From Mycolicibacterium phocaicum (GTDB lineage: Bacteria; Actinomycetota; Actinomycetes; Mycobacteriales; Mycobacteriaceae), in NCBI RefSeq assembly GCF_010731115.1, contig NZ_AP022616.1, positions 3,038,001-3,102,000 on the forward strand: a DNA stretch of 64,000 nt, read 5' to 3'. The notes beneath the pieces are model-generated. The model saw nothing but the letters and a program-made list of their open reading frames with translations. It made no database searches and was not told the DNA's origin. This document shows positions 38,988 through 48,828 of the stretch, in pieces (the first letter of the stretch is position 1; each line of letters begins with the position of its first letter). The translations under genes and the position numbers were made by a program.

Positions 38988-39463
38988 CCGGCATGGTCCT
39001 TTCCGCCGAGCTGGTCGAGCGCGTGGTCCAGTACCCCGGCCAGCACCCCCAGCCCGTCCTTCACTCCTCCGGACGAACCCGGCAGGTTGACGATCAGCGT
39101 CCGGCCGGCGACGCCGCACACCCCGCGGGACAGCACCGAGGTCGGGACGTGCGGCAGCCCGGACCGACGGATCGCGTCGGCGAGCCCGGGGATCTGGTAG
39201 TCCAGCACCTCGAGCGTCGCCTGCGGCGTGGCGTCGGTCGGGGAGATTCCCGTACCGCCCGAGGTGAGGACGACGTCCACGTCGTCGGCGATGGCGCGGC
39301 GCAGTTCGGCGCCGACCGGCTCGCCGTCGGTGACGACGACCGGTGCGGGCACGTCGAACCCGCGTTCCGCGAACCAGGCGACGATGAGCGGGCCGGTGCG
39401 GTCCGCGTAGACGCCGGCAGCGGCGCGGGTGGAGGCGATGACGACGCGGGCGGTGCGGCTCAC
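38984..39463 (-). CDS. mog: Molybdopterin adenylyltransferase Mog/MoaB
   Basis: 159 residues from a GTG at 39463 overlapping the moaC stop (GTGA). The MoCF domain motif [17 protein letters not shown] and the late [17 protein letters not shown] are clear. It adenylates molybdopterin before molybdate insertion. The N-terminus [18 protein letters not shown] fits M. tuberculosis Rv0865. It is coupled on both sides by four-base overlaps with moaC and moaE. Confidence 0.95.
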   Translation of the reverse strand: MSRTARVVIASTRAAAGVYADRTGPLIVAWFAERGFDVPAPVVVTDGEPVGAELRRAIADDVDVVLTSGGTGISPTDATPQATLEVLDYQIPGLADAIRRSGLPHVPTSVLSRGVCGVAGRTLIVNLPGSSGGVKDGLGVLAGVLDHALDQLGGKDHAG

Positions 39464-39939
39464 GACTGTTCCCGCTCCCAGAGGCCGGTCTTGCCGCCTT
39501 CCTTGCGCAGCACCCGGATGTCGTCGATGCGCGCGGCCGGGTCGACGGCCTTGATCATGTCGTACAGCGTCAGCGCCGCGACGCTGACCGCCGTGAGGGC
39601 TTCCATCTCGACGCCGGTGCGGTCGGTGGTGCGCACGGTCGCGGTGATGCCGATGGCGTCGCCGTCCGCACCGGTCTCGAAGGCCACCTCGACCTTGGTC
39701 AGTGCCAGCTGGTGGCACAGCGGGATCAGGTCGCTGGTGCGCTTGGCGGCCATGATGCCGGCGACGCGGGCGGTCGCGAGCGCGTCACCTTTGGGCAGTC
39801 CACCGCTGGTGATGAGGTCGACGACGTCAGCGCGGGTGCGCAGGACGCCCGCCGCGACGGCGGTGCGCCGGGTGGCGTCCTTGGCGGACACGTCCACCAT
39901 GTGGGCCGCACCCGATTCGTCCAGGTGCGAGAGCTCCAC
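39460..39939 (-). CDS. moaC: Cyclic pyranopterin monophosphate synthase MoaC
   Basis: 159 residues from a GTG at 39939. MoaC converts the MoaA product to cyclic pyranopterin monophosphate. Typical segments are [33 protein letters not shown] and [23 protein letters not shown], with catalytic Lys in IKAVDP. It begins two bases after the stop of a 61-residue gene. The operon is that small gene, moaC, mog, moaE. Confidence 0.96.
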   Translation of the reverse strand: MELSHLDESGAAHMVDVSAKDATRRTAVAAGVLRTRADVVDLITSGGLPKGDALATARVAGIMAAKRTSDLIPLCHQLALTKVEVAFETGADGDAIGITATVRTTDRTGVEMEALTAVSVAALTLYDMIKAVDPAARIDDIRVLRKEGGKTGLWEREQS

Positions 39940-39941
39940 GG

Positions 39942-40127
39942 CTACTTGTTGACGACGGTGACCGGGTGCATGTACGGCAGCTTCTCGGCCGGCAGCGGGA
40001 ACTCCAGATCGCCGAACGGCGAGAGCGCGCCGGTACGGTCGGTTGCCAGCTCGCTCACGGCGTGGTCGTCGCCGGACACCTCGGGCCAGCCATTGTCGAC
40101 GTACTGGTTCTTCTTCTTCTCAGCCAC
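39942..40127 (-). CDS. Small conserved hypothetical protein (Rv0863-like)
   Basis: 61 residues from a GTG at 40127 ([19 protein letters not shown]); an in-frame extension to 40193 is possible. The chain is hydrophilic at the N-terminus and ends [17 protein letters not shown]. It sits directly upstream of moaC, as Rv0863 does in M. tuberculosis. No motif gives a function. It diverges from the Rv0862c-like gene with 65 bp between starts. Confidence 0.7.
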   Translation of the reverse strand: MAEKKKNQYVDNGWPEVSGDDHAVSELATDRTGALSPFGDLEFPLPAEKLPYMHPVTVVNK

Positions 40128-40192
40128 GGAGACATTGTGGCAGGCCCCGCGCCCGCTGGCGAGGCCGGGAGGCTGCTTTACGCTGGTCAGCA

Positions 40193-42430
40193 ATGATCGA
40201 CGATTCCCCGGGTGTGCCGCTGGGCTCCTGGCTGGCCGACATGTCGGACGCGCAGCTGGTGCAGCTGCTCAGCGTCCGGCCCGACCTCACGCAACCGCCG
40301 CCGGCGACCCTGTCCGCGCTGGCGGCCCGCGCCCAGTCCCGGCAATCGGTCAAGGCCGCGACCGACGATCTCGATTTTCTGCAGCTCGCCGTGCTGGACG
40401 CGCTGCTGACGCTGCAGGCCACCACCATCGCCGTGCCGACCGGCGCGCTGTTCCAGTTGCTGGCTGGGCGCGCCAACAAGAAGGTCGTCACCTCGGCGCT
40501 CGACGAGCTGCGCACCCGCGGGCTGGTGTGGGGCGCCGACACGGTGCGGGTGGTCTCGGAGGCGGCGTCGGTGCTGCCCTGGTATCCGGGGCAGGTCACC
40601 GTCGAGGACCCAGACGCCGACGGCATCGCCGCGAAGCTGGCCGCCATCGATACGCCGCAGCGGGACCTGCTCGAGCGGCTGGCCGACGGGTCGCCGATCG
40701 GCCGGACCAAGGATGCGGCGCCGGGGACCGCACCCGACCGTCCGGTGCCGCAGCTGATCGCGGCCGGACTGCTGCGCCCGATCGACGACGAGACGGTGAT
40801 CCTGCCACGGCTCGTCGGCCAGGTCCTGCGGGGACAGGCGCCGGGGCCGACGACGCTGACGCCGCCGACACCCTCGACTCCGGTCTTGGCCGAGAAGGAT
40901 GTCGACGCGGCCGCGGCCGGCTCGGCCATCGACCTGCTGCGTGAAGTCGAACTGGTTCTCGAAACCCTCTCGGCGACACCGGTTCCCGAGCTGCGCAGCG
41001 GCGGCCTCGGGGTGCGCGACGCCAAGCGGCTGACCAAGGTCACCGGGATCGACGAAGGCCGGCTCTCGCTGATCCTGGAACTGTGCGCGTCGGCGACGCT
41101 GATCGCATCGGGCATCCCCGACTCGGACGACTACGACGACGGCCCCTACTGGGCGCCGACCGTCGCCGCGGACCGATTCATCGAATCGAGTGCCGCCACG
41201 CGCTGGCACCTGCTGGCCACCACCTGGCTGGACCTGCCTTGCCGTCCCGGGCTGGTGGGTAAGCGCGGGCCCGACGGCAAGCCGTATGCCGCCCTGACCA
41301 ATGCGCTGTATTCGTCGGCCGCGCCGCTGGACCGCCGGCTGCTGCTGACGGTGCTCGCCGAACTGCCGCCGGGCGGCACCATGGACACCGCCACCGCCTC
41401 GGCAGCGATGCTGTGGCGCCGGCCGCGCTGGACCGCCCGTCTGCAACCCGAGCCGACCGACGAATTGCTCACCGAGGCACACGCTTTGGGCATGGTCGGC
41501 CGCGGCGCGCTCGCCGGGCCGATCCGGATGCTGCTGGCCGGCGCACCCGAAGAGGACGTCGTTGCCGCGATGGCGGCGGCACTGCCCGACCCGATCGACC
41601 ATTTCCTGCTGCAGGCCGATCTGACAGTCGTCGTCCCCGGGCCGCTCGAACGCGACCTCGCCGACCAGCTGGCGACCGTCGCCGACATCGAATCCGCCGG
41701 GGCCGCAACGGTTTACCGCATCAGCGAGCAGTCCATCCGGCGTGCCCTCGATACCGGCAGGACCGCCAGCGAGATCCACACCCTGTTCGCCCGGCACTCC
41801 AAGACGCCGGTGCCGCAGGGCCTCACCTATCTGATCGACGACGTCGCCCGCCGGCACGGACAGCTGCGGGTCGGCATGGCGTCGTCGTTCATCCGGTGTG
41901 AGGACCCGGCGCTGCTGGCACAGGCGCTGGCCTCCCCCACGCTCGAGCAGTTGAGCCTGCGGGCCCTGGCCCCCACCGTCGCGGTGTCACCAGCGCCGAT
42001 CGCCGACGTGCTGGCCGGACTGCGCACCGCCGGCTTCGCGCCGGCCGCCGAGGACTGGTCGGGCACCATCGTCGACCTGCGCCCGCTCGGCGCGCGGGTG
42101 TCCACGCCGATCCACCGGCGCACCTTCCGGCACCCGCAGGCACCGAACGAGAAGACTCTCGGCGCCATCGTCGCCGTCCTGCGCCAGACCGGCCGCGGCG
42201 GCAACGGGGAGCGACTGGACCCGGCGGCCGCGATCTCGCTGCTGACCGACGCCGCGGTGACCCAGTCGTCGGTGGTGATCGGGTACGTCGACGCCGCCGG
42301 GGTGGCCACGCAGCGCGTGGTGGCGCCGGTGAACGTGCGCGGCGGCCAGCTGACTGCCTACGACCCGGCCGCCGGCCGGGTCCGCGAATTCGCGATCCAC
42401 CGGGTGACCTCGGTGGTCGCGCCGGAATAG
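40193..42430 (+). CDS. Helicase-associated protein (Rv0862c-like, Helicase_C_3 domain)
   Basis: 745 residues, close to M. tuberculosis Rv0862c. The N-terminal half is helical with degenerate winged-helix segments ([31 protein letters not shown]). The central-to-C-terminal part is the Helicase_C_3/XPB-drive-like domain: [16 protein letters not shown] and a final module [19 protein letters not shown] resembling a WYL-type beta barrel. No Walker motifs, so it is not a helicase itself. It lies just upstream of the XPB helicase and probably works with it. Confidence 0.85.
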   Translation: MIDDSPGVPLGSWLADMSDAQLVQLLSVRPDLTQPPPATLSALAARAQSRQSVKAATDDLDFLQLAVLDALLTLQATTIAVPTGALFQLLAGRANKKVVTSALDELRTRGLVWGADTVRVVSEAASVLPWYPGQVTVEDPDADGIAAKLAAIDTPQRDLLERLADGSPIGRTKDAAPGTAPDRPVPQLIAAGLLRPIDDETVILPRLVGQVLRGQAPGPTTLTPPTPSTPVLAEKDVDAAAAGSAIDLLREVELVLETLSATPVPELRSGGLGVRDAKRLTKVTGIDEGRLSLILELCASATLIASGIPDSDDYDDGPYWAPTVAADRFIESSAATRWHLLATTWLDLPCRPGLVGKRGPDGKPYAALTNALYSSAAPLDRRLLLTVLAELPPGGTMDTATASAAMLWRRPRWTARLQPEPTDELLTEAHALGMVGRGALAGPIRMLLAGAPEEDVVAAMAAALPDPIDHFLLQADLTVVVPGPLERDLADQLATVADIESAGAATVYRISEQSIRRALDTGRTASEIHTLFARHSKTPVPQGLTYLIDDVARRHGQLRVGMASSFIRCEDPALLAQALASPTLEQLSLRALAPTVAVSPAPIADVLAGLRTAGFAPAAEDWSGTIVDLRPLGARVSTPIHRRTFRHPQAPNEKTLGAIVAVLRQTGRGGNGERLDPAAAISLLTDAAVTQSSVVIGYVDAAGVATQRVVAPVNVRGGQLTAYDPAAGRVREFAIHRVTSVVAPE

Positions 42431-42537
42431 GGAGTTTCGGGTTCGCGTTTCCCTCGCGAGCGGTGGAAATGGACCACTCGCGCGCGTCTGGATAATGGAT
42501 CGGATGGCCTGCGAGCAATTGATGGAGTGGATGGCGC

Positions 42538-44187
42538 ATGACTGACGGACCCCTGATCGTCCAGTCGGACAAGACCGTGCTGCTCGAGGTCGACCACGAG
42601 CAGGCCGGGGCGGCACGCGCGGCGATCGCGCCGTTCGCCGAACTGGAGCGCGCGCCCGAGCACGTGCACACCTACCGCATCACGCCGCTGGCGCTGTGGA
42701 ACGCGCGCGCCGCGGGCCACGACGCCGAGCAGGTGGTCGACGCGCTGGTGTCGCACTCGCGGTACGCGGTGCCGCAGCCGCTGCTGGTCGACATCGTCGA
42801 CACGATGGGCCGCTACGGGCGGCTGCAGCTGGTGAAGCACCCGGCGCACGGGTTGACGCTCGTGAGCCTGGACCGGGCCGTGCTGGCCGAGGTGCTGCGC
42901 AACAAGAAGATCACCCCGATGCTGGGCGCCCAGATCGACGACGACACCGTCATCGTCCACCCGTCCGAGCGCGGCCGCGTCAAGCAGATGCTGCTCAAGA
43001 TCGGTTGGCCCGCAGAGGATTTGGCGGGTTACGTCAACGGCGAGGCGCACCCGATCACGCTGGAGCAGGACACCTGGAAGCTGCGCGACTACCAGGAGCT
43101 GGCCGCGGATTCGTTCTGGGCCGGTGGGTCGGGCGTCGTGGTGCTCCCCTGTGGCGCGGGCAAGACGATGGTCGGCGCTGCGGCCATGGCCAAGGCGGGT
43201 GCGACGACGCTGATCCTGGTGACCAACACCGTCGCCGGACGCCAGTGGAAGCGCGAGCTGATCGCGCGCACCTCGTTGACCGAAGAGGAGATCGGCGAAT
43301 ACTCCGGCGAGCGCAAGGAGATTCGGCCCGTCACCATCGCGACGTATCAGGTGATCACCCGGCGCACCAAGGGTGAGTACAAGCACCTGGAGCTGTTCGA
43401 CAGCCGCGACTGGGGGCTGATCATCTACGACGAGGTGCACCTGCTGCCCGCCCCGGTGTTCCGGATGACGGCCGATCTGCAGTCCCGCCGCCGACTCGGC
43501 TTGACCGCCACACTGATTCGCGAAGACGGTCGCGAGGGCGACGTGTTCTCACTCATCGGGCCAAAGCGGTACGACGCCCCGTGGAAGGACATCGAGGCAC
43601 AGGGCTGGATCGCGCCGGCCGAGTGCGTCGAGGTCCGGGTCACCATGACCGAGAACGAGCGCATGACGTACGCGACGGCCGAGCCCGAGGAGCGCTACAA
43701 GCTGTGCTCGACGGCGCACACCAAGATCGCGGTGGTGAAGTCGATCCTGGCCCGGCATCCCGACGAGCCGACGCTGGTGATCGGCGCCTACCTGGACCAG
43801 CTGGAAGAGCTCGGCCAGGAGTTGGACGCCCCGGTGATCCAGGGCTCGACCAAGAACGCCGAACGCGAGGCACTGTTCGACCAGTTCCGGTCGGGCGAGA
43901 TCCGCACCCTGGTGGTGTCGAAGGTCGCCAACTTCTCCATCGACCTGCCGGAAGCCTCTGTTGCCGTTCAGGTTTCGGGCACATTCGGATCGCGTCAGGA
44001 AGAGGCCCAGCGCCTGGGCCGGCTGCTGCGCCCGAAGGCCGACGGTGGCGGCGCGGTGTTCTACTCGGTGGTCTCGCGCGACAGCCTCGACGCCGAGTAC
44101 GCCGCGCACCGGCAGCGCTTCCTGGCCGAGCAAGGCTACGGCTACGTCATCAAGGACGCCGACGACCTGTTGGGGCCGGCTATTTAG
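42538..44187 (+). CDS. ercc3: XPB/ERCC3-type DNA helicase
   Basis: 549 residues. A superfamily-2 3'-5' DNA helicase. The N-terminal damage-recognition-like domain is followed by Walker A PCGAGKTMVGAA (about 203-214), DEAH-type box YDEVHLLP, motif III GLTATLIREDGREGD containing the RED motif, and the second RecA domain with QVSGTFGSRQEEAQRLGRLLRP (motif VI). The bacterial enzyme unwinds DNA and pairs with nucleases in actinobacteria. The start has GGAG-like sequence upstream. In M. tuberculosis the next gene is fadB; here a 14-kb block intervenes. Confidence 0.95.
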   Translation: MTDGPLIVQSDKTVLLEVDHEQAGAARAAIAPFAELERAPEHVHTYRITPLALWNARAAGHDAEQVVDALVSHSRYAVPQPLLVDIVDTMGRYGRLQLVKHPAHGLTLVSLDRAVLAEVLRNKKITPMLGAQIDDDTVIVHPSERGRVKQMLLKIGWPAEDLAGYVNGEAHPITLEQDTWKLRDYQELAADSFWAGGSGVVVLPCGAGKTMVGAAAMAKAGATTLILVTNTVAGRQWKRELIARTSLTEEEIGEYSGERKEIRPVTIATYQVITRRTKGEYKHLELFDSRDWGLIIYDEVHLLPAPVFRMTADLQSRRRLGLTATLIREDGREGDVFSLIGPKRYDAPWKDIEAQGWIAPAECVEVRVTMTENERMTYATAEPEERYKLCSTAHTKIAVVKSILARHPDEPTLVIGAYLDQLEELGQELDAPVIQGSTKNAEREALFDQFRSGEIRTLVVSKVANFSIDLPEASVAVQVSGTFGSRQEEAQRLGRLLRPKADGGGAVFYSVVSRDSLDAEYAAHRQRFLAEQGYGYVIKDADDLLGPAI

Positions 44188-44265
44188 CCAGTCCCAGCAA
44201 TCGGATGCGGCCGTGACCGCCGGGACATACGCTCTTCGCAGTTCGCCCACCTGCGGAGGTCACTG

Positions 44266-45861
44266 ATGACGTACGACTATGACTGGCTGGTCATCGGCTC
44301 CGGCTTCGGCGGCAGCGTCTCGGCGCTGCGGCTGGCCGAAAAGGGTTATCGCGTAGCGGTTCTCGAATGCGGCCGCCGATTCGAGGACGCCGACTTCGCG
44401 GATGAGACCAAGGATGCCAAGAACTACTACTGGGCACCGCAGGTCGGGATGCGCGGCATCCTCCGGCTGACGCTGTTCAAGGACATCTTCATCGGCTCCG
44501 GCTGCGGTGTCGGCGGTGGCAGCCTGGGCTATGCGAACACGCTGTACCGGGCGTTCCCGAATTTCTACGAGAGCCCGCAGTGGAAGGGGCTGGCCGACTG
44601 GGAGACCGAACTAGCGCCGCACTACGACGAAGCCGAACGGATGCTCGGCGTCACCGAGTACGACGACGACGGCCCCGCGGACCTGCTGTTGAAGGAGTAC
44701 AGCGAGTCGATCGGCGTCGGCGACACCTACCGCCGTACGCGGGTGGGGGTGTTCCTCGGCCAGCCCGGCAAGACGGTGGCCGACCCGTACTTCGACGGCG
44801 ACGGACCCGACCGAACGGGCTGCATCAAGTGCGGGTCGTGCATGGTCGGCTGCCGCCACGGCGCCAAAAACACCCTGCGCAAGAACTACCTGTGGTTCGC
44901 CGAGAAGCTCGGCGTGAAGATTTTCAGCGAACGGTCGGTGACCGACATCAAGCCGCTCGACGCCCGTGGTGCCACGGGATACGAAGTGACACACCAGAAG
45001 AGCGGCGCGCTCGGCAAGCGGTCGGCCGAGAAACTGCGCGCCCGCGGGGTCGTCGTCGCAGCCGGGGCGCTGGGCACCAACCGCCTCCTGCAGCGCTGCA
45101 AGCTCGGCGGTTCGCTACCGAACATCTCCGACCGCCTCGGGTACGTGGTGCGCACCAACAGCGAATCGATCATGGCGGTGATGGCACCCAAGGACTACCC
45201 CGACGACTTCACCCACTCGATCGCGATCACGTCGAGCATCTACACCGACCCCGCCACCCACATCGAGGTCGTCACATACGGCAAGGGCGGCGACAGCCAG
45301 TCGCTGCTGTTCAACCTGATGATCGAGGCGGGCAAGCGCGGCACCCGGCCGCTTCACTTCCTGGCCGCCGCCGCGAAGAACCCGAAGGCAGCGCTGGCGG
45401 CCTGGAAGATCAAGGACACTTCGCGCCGCGTGATCATCCTGCTGGTCATGCAGTCCATCGACAATGCGATGCGCCTGAAGGTCAAGATGCGGCTCCCGAA
45501 CGGCAACGTCGCCCTGACCACCGAGCAGGATCCCGACAACCCCAACCCGGACTTCGTGCCCGCCGCCTACGACGCGGCGAAATGGTTCGCGCGCCGCATG
45601 GGCGGCGTCGCCTATTCCGGTGTGACAGAAGGCATTTTCGCGATCCCGTCGACGGCGCACATCCTCGGCGGCGCGGTGATCGGCGCCTCTCCTGAGACCG
45701 GTGTCGTCGACAGCCGGAGCCACGTCTTCGGCTACGAGAACCTGCTGGTCACCGATGGCGCGGCAGTCCCGGCCAACGTCGGAGCCAATCCGAGCCTGAC
45801 GATCACCGCGCTCGCCGAGCGCGCGATGACCTTCATTCCGGCTAACGCGCCGGCTGTTTGA
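44266..45861 (+). CDS. GMC-type flavoprotein oxidoreductase (ChoD-like)
   Basis: 531 residues with GGAGG before the ATG. The FAD site VIGSGFGGSVSALRLAEKG (9-27) and glycine-rich FIGSGCGVGGGSLGYAN are evident. A Cys-rich segment CIKCGSCMVGCRHGAKNTL (Cys186, 189, 192, 196) is typical of the mycobacterial cholesterol-oxidase-like group. The C-terminus ends with ILGGAVIGASPETGVVD and GANPSLTITALAERAM, which holds the GMC catalytic pair. Oxidation of a sterol or other alcohol is inferred from family; M. tuberculosis ChoD is the best-known relative. The stop overlaps the convergent cupin gene by 20 bp. Confidence 0.88.
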   Translation: MTYDYDWLVIGSGFGGSVSALRLAEKGYRVAVLECGRRFEDADFADETKDAKNYYWAPQVGMRGILRLTLFKDIFIGSGCGVGGGSLGYANTLYRAFPNFYESPQWKGLADWETELAPHYDEAERMLGVTEYDDDGPADLLLKEYSESIGVGDTYRRTRVGVFLGQPGKTVADPYFDGDGPDRTGCIKCGSCMVGCRHGAKNTLRKNYLWFAEKLGVKIFSERSVTDIKPLDARGATGYEVTHQKSGALGKRSAEKLRARGVVVAAGALGTNRLLQRCKLGGSLPNISDRLGYVVRTNSESIMAVMAPKDYPDDFTHSIAITSSIYTDPATHIEVVTYGKGGDSQSLLFNLMIEAGKRGTRPLHFLAAAAKNPKAALAAWKIKDTSRRVIILLVMQSIDNAMRLKVKMRLPNGNVALTTEQDPDNPNPDFVPAAYDAAKWFARRMGGVAYSGVTEGIFAIPSTAHILGGAVIGASPETGVVDSRSHVFGYENLLVTDGAAVPANVGANPSLTITALAERAMTFIPANAPAV

Positions 45862-46180
45862 CCACGGTCAGCAGCACCACCGAGTCGGCGAGCGCCTTCA
45901 GGCTGTGCCGAGTGGGCGGGATGATGATGTGGTCGCCGGCCATGCCGTCCCAGCTGGCCTGTTCGGCGACGAGGCGCACCCGCCCCTGCAGCACCTGAAG
46001 CGTGGCCTCGCCGGGGCTCTCGTGTTCGCCCAACTCATTGCCGTCGGCGAGAGCGATCAGCGTCTGCCGCAACGCGTGCTCGTGGCCGCCGAAGACCGTG
46101 TGCGCGCTGCGCCCGCCATTCCCGTTCTTCGCGGCGTCCAGATGCTGACGGGCGAGCGCGGTCAAAGAGATCTTCTCCAT
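45842..46180 (-). CDS. Small cupin-domain protein
   Basis: 112 residues forming one cupin barrel: motif 1 region GGHEHALRQTLIALADGNELGEHESPGEATLQVLQG and motif 2 GDHIIIPPTRHSLKALAD. Metal-binding His/Glu residues of motif 1 (His and Glu in GEHESPGEAT) and the motif 2 His are present, so a mononuclear metal is possible. Such proteins act as isomerases, dioxygenases or regulators. Its last 20 bases overlap the end of the GMC oxidoreductase gene on the other strand. Confidence 0.8.
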   Translation of the reverse strand: MEKISLTALARQHLDAAKNGNGGRSAHTVFGGHEHALRQTLIALADGNELGEHESPGEATLQVLQGRVRLVAEQASWDGMAGDHIIIPPTRHSLKALADSVVLLTVVKQPAR

Positions 46181-46227
46181 GATCTGACTATCCGCCTCAG
46201 CAATGCCCGTGGCGACCCTTTGGCGGT

Positions 46228-46614
46228 TTAAATCACGCGCAGCGAATCCCCCTCGCCCGGGAAGCGACGACGCAGTGCGTCGAGCATCCGCTGCACCTCC
46301 AGGACCCTGCGGCGCAGCGCCAGCAGCGTCTCCGACGGGAGTTCGGCCGCCGACCCCGTGGCGGCTTGGGCGCGCCGGGATCGCCGCTCCGCCAACGTCA
46401 TCTGGTCCTCCAGATCGGCGATCTCGTCCAGCAGCAGGGCCGCGAACAGGCGCGATTGCGCCAGGTCGGCCCGGTGCGCGGGAGCGGGACCGGCACTGAC
46501 CCGCGGCCGGCCACTCACGACGCCGGGGCGCACCGTGCGCCGACTGGACACGGCGTTGGAAGGGATCGGCACCGCACCGGCTCGGAGTCCGGAATCACGC
46601 ATCGTCGGCAACAT
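46228..46614 (-). CDS. Hypothetical helical protein
   Basis: 128 residues from the ATG at 46614, or 124 from 46602. The first half is basic and low-complexity (SSRRTVRPGVVSGRPRVSAG). The second half is predicted helical with heptad-like charges: LLDEIADLEDQMTLAERRSRR and ALRRRVLEVQRMLDALRRRF, suggesting coiled-coil or oligomerisation. No named family recognised. It lies between the cupin and the DUF2071 gene on the same strand. Confidence 0.5.
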   Translation of the reverse strand: MLPTMRDSGLRAGAVPIPSNAVSSRRTVRPGVVSGRPRVSAGPAPAHRADLAQSRLFAALLLDEIADLEDQMTLAERRSRRAQAATGSAAELPSETLLALRRRVLEVQRMLDALRRRFPGEGDSLRVI

Positions 46615-46697
46615 GGCGCAATGATCAGCGAGACTGCACCTTTGCGCTACCAGCCGTTCATCTTCCGGACCGGAATCGGACACCTTCGAGTAAAGGC

Positions 46698-47420
46698 TCA
46701 ACGAAGCGCGGTCGGCCGCCCGAAACGGGCCAGCACGCCCGGCGAGAACAGCGCGCGCAACGGCGGACCCACCGGCACCACCCCGCTGGCCGGCACCAGA
46801 TCGTCGGTCAGCTCGACCACCTCGGCCTGTTGCAGCGGCCAGGTGGGATGTTCGTTGGGCACCCACCACGTCCGGCCGGCCTTGCGGGTGTGCGCGCCCC
46901 ACCGAGCCGTCAGCCACACCTCCAAGGGCGAGGGTTCGACGGGCGCACCGATCGCGACGTCGGCCAGGGTGCGCAGGCCCCGCTCGGGCCACCGGCGCGT
47001 GCCCGAGTAGGTGATCCGGTCACCGGTGCGGGTGACGCGCAGTTTGGCCCAGGTGTAGGGCACACCCATGCCGAGCCGCGTCGCCCCCACGACCGCCAGC
47101 CGCGTCGTCTCCAGCGACCGGAACAGCACGCCGTGCCGGCCGGCGGCGTCGACCGAGTACAGCCGCACGTTGGTTTCGGCGAAGGTGCCGAAGTACGGCA
47201 ACGGCACACCGCCGGCCACCGCCGAGCGGTGCATGACGAACGGCACCAGGCCGACGTACGTCAGCCCGTCGGAGAAGATGTCCGGCGCGGTGCCGGGCGG
47301 ATACAGGTGCGCGACGCTCGCCGGGTCGACGGGCCAGTGCAGGAACGTGAGGTCACCCCAGAACTGCTGCACCCACACCGGCGGCCGCAGCGGCGGTGCG
47401 TCGACCAGAAATCCGTCCAC
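46698..47420 (-). CDS. DUF2071 (YqjF-like) protein
   Basis: 240 residues from a GTG five bases after the LLM gene stop. Conserved YqjF-family features: QQFWGDLTFLHWPVDPASV near the N-terminus, YVGLVPFVMHR, FGTFAETNVRLYSVD and GVPYTWAKLRV, with the C-terminal LPLQQAEV-like WPLQQAEVVEL. Function is unknown, though the family resembles acetoacetate decarboxylase folds. The spacing indicates an operon with the upstream F420-type oxidoreductase. Confidence 0.83.
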   Translation of the reverse strand: MDGFLVDAPPLRPPVWVQQFWGDLTFLHWPVDPASVAHLYPPGTAPDIFSDGLTYVGLVPFVMHRSAVAGGVPLPYFGTFAETNVRLYSVDAAGRHGVLFRSLETTRLAVVGATRLGMGVPYTWAKLRVTRTGDRITYSGTRRWPERGLRTLADVAIGAPVEPSPLEVWLTARWGAHTRKAGRTWWVPNEHPTWPLQQAEVVELTDDLVPASGVVPVGPPLRALFSPGVLARFGRPTALR

Positions 47421-47425
47421 GGTGG

Positions 47426-48418
47426 CTAGTCACTGAGCGCGGGAATGACCTCGCGCTCGAAAGCCTCGATGCTCGACCTGTCGTATGCGGCCTCAGGGAA
47501 GTACAGGATCGCGTACGCGCAGCCGAGATCCTTGATCTTCTGCAGCTTCGCGATGACCTGTTCGGTTGTGCCGCAAGCAGAATCGGGCGATGTCAGGTTT
47601 TTCACCATCGCGTCGACGGCGGCTTCGTGCGCGACGGTGACCTGGCGATCCCGGATGCGCGCGATGCGGGCCGCGACGTCGTCCTCGGACTCACCGATCA
47701 CCACGTTGAAGTTGGCCGAGCGGACGATGCCGTCGTAGTCGGTGCCGACCTCACGGCAGTGCTGTTGCAGCACTTCGGATTTGTGCGCGAAGCCGTCGGG
47801 CTCAGAGGTGAAGTTGGTGTACTGCGCGTACTTCGCGGCGATCTTCAGCGTCACCTTCTCGCCGCCGCCCGCGATCCACAGCGGAATGCCGTTGTCCTGC
47901 AACGGCCTCGGTTGCACGATGGCGCCGTCGACCTGGTAGTGCCTGCCGTCGAAGCTCACCACCCCGTCGCGCCAGGCGGTGCGCATGATCTGTACGCCTT
48001 CGTCGAGCCGGGCCAGCCGCACACCGGCCGACGGGAAGCCGTAACCGTAAGCGCGCCATTCGTGTTCGTACCAGCCGCCACCGATGCCCATCTGGACCCG
48101 GCCACCGGAGATGATGTCGGTGGTCGCCGCGACCTTCGCCAGATACGCGGGGTTGCGGTAGCTGATCGCGGTACACATCTGACCGAGCTTGATCCGCGAG
48201 GTCGTCGCCGCGTAGGCCGCCATCAGCGTCCACGCCTCGTGCGTGGCCTCCGCGGTCGGCATCGGCACGGTGTGGAAATGGTCGTAGACCCACAGCGAAT
48301 CCCAGGGTCCGCCGTCGGCGTGCGCGGCCAGATCGCGCATCACCTGCCAGTGGTCCTGCGGGGCGATCCCCACCAGATCGAGACGCCAACCTTGCGGGAT
48401 GAACAATCCGAAGCGCAT
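47426..48418 (-). CDS. LLM-class F420-dependent oxidoreductase
   Basis: 330 residues from the ATG at 48418 (MRFGLFIPQGWRLD). Luciferase-like monooxygenase fold: DSLWVYDHFHTVPMP, TSRIKLGQMCTAISYRNPAYLAK, GGRVQMGIGGGWYEHEWRAYGY and PLWIAGGGEKVTLKIAAKYA. In mycobacteria this subfamily (TIGR03560-like) uses F420 rather than FMN. Substrate unknown. The gene heads an operon with the DUF2071 gene, and diverges from the EspC-like gene with a 104-bp gap. Confidence 0.9.
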   Translation of the reverse strand: MRFGLFIPQGWRLDLVGIAPQDHWQVMRDLAAHADGGPWDSLWVYDHFHTVPMPTAEATHEAWTLMAAYAATTSRIKLGQMCTAISYRNPAYLAKVAATTDIISGGRVQMGIGGGWYEHEWRAYGYGFPSAGVRLARLDEGVQIMRTAWRDGVVSFDGRHYQVDGAIVQPRPLQDNGIPLWIAGGGEKVTLKIAAKYAQYTNFTSEPDGFAHKSEVLQQHCREVGTDYDGIVRSANFNVVIGESEDDVAARIARIRDRQVTVAHEAAVDAMVKNLTSPDSACGTTEQVIAKLQKIKDLGCAYAILYFPEAAYDRSSIEAFEREVIPALSD

Positions 48419-48522
48419 GGCCCCGACTTTAGGCCGAACGGCGATCGCACGGCCAGGCCCGAGCACGCCGCTCCACGAAACAGCGTCGGGAACCGTCGCG
48501 GTACGGGCTTAGGCTGAAGTCC

Positions 48523-48828
48523 ATGGCCCCCGAATTGCACGTCGATCCGCAGGTGCTGACTGCCGCGGCGAGCACCATGACCTCGTGCGGCTCGGCCGTC
48601 GGCGAAGCCAAGCCGGGAGAACCCCTGAACTCGGCCGCGGCCGGCATGTCGGGGCTCGCCTCCGGCGCCGCCTGCCAGCGCGTCGCCCCGGTGCTGAACA
48701 CCGACTGCCAGAACCTGGGCAAGGCCATCACGGGCTTCGCCGACTCACTGCGCACCGCGGCCACCAAGTACCAGAGCACCGACGCCGCGGCGGGCAACGC
48801 CATCGGCAAGACCATGCCGGGACGCTAA
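48523..48828 (+). CDS. EspC-like type VII secretion substrate
   Basis: 101 residues. N-terminal helix VDPQVLTAAASTMTSCGSAV and second helix CQNLGKAITGFADSLRTAATKY resemble the EspC/WXG-like hairpin of ESX-secreted proteins. The secretion signal YxxxD is present as YQSTD (Tyr83, Asp87) right after the second helix. No ESX machinery, PE or PPE gene lies nearby, so it is an orphan substrate. It overlaps the convergent lipoprotein gene by four bases. Confidence 0.78.
   Translation: MAPELHVDPQVLTAAASTMTSCGSAVGEAKPGEPLNSAAAGMSGLASGAACQRVAPVLNTDCQNLGKAITGFADSLRTAATKYQSTDAAAGNAIGKTMPGR

Noticed and set aside
42455..42482. Hairpin between the Rv0862c-like gene and ercc3
   Set aside because: CGCGAG/CTCGCG arms exist but a three-base bulge and a short inner stem make it weak; not listed as a terminator.
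48523..48828. Classical WXG100 (EsxA/B) protein
   Set aside because: There is no WXG in the turn and no adjacent partner; the EspC-type hairpin with YxxxD fits better.
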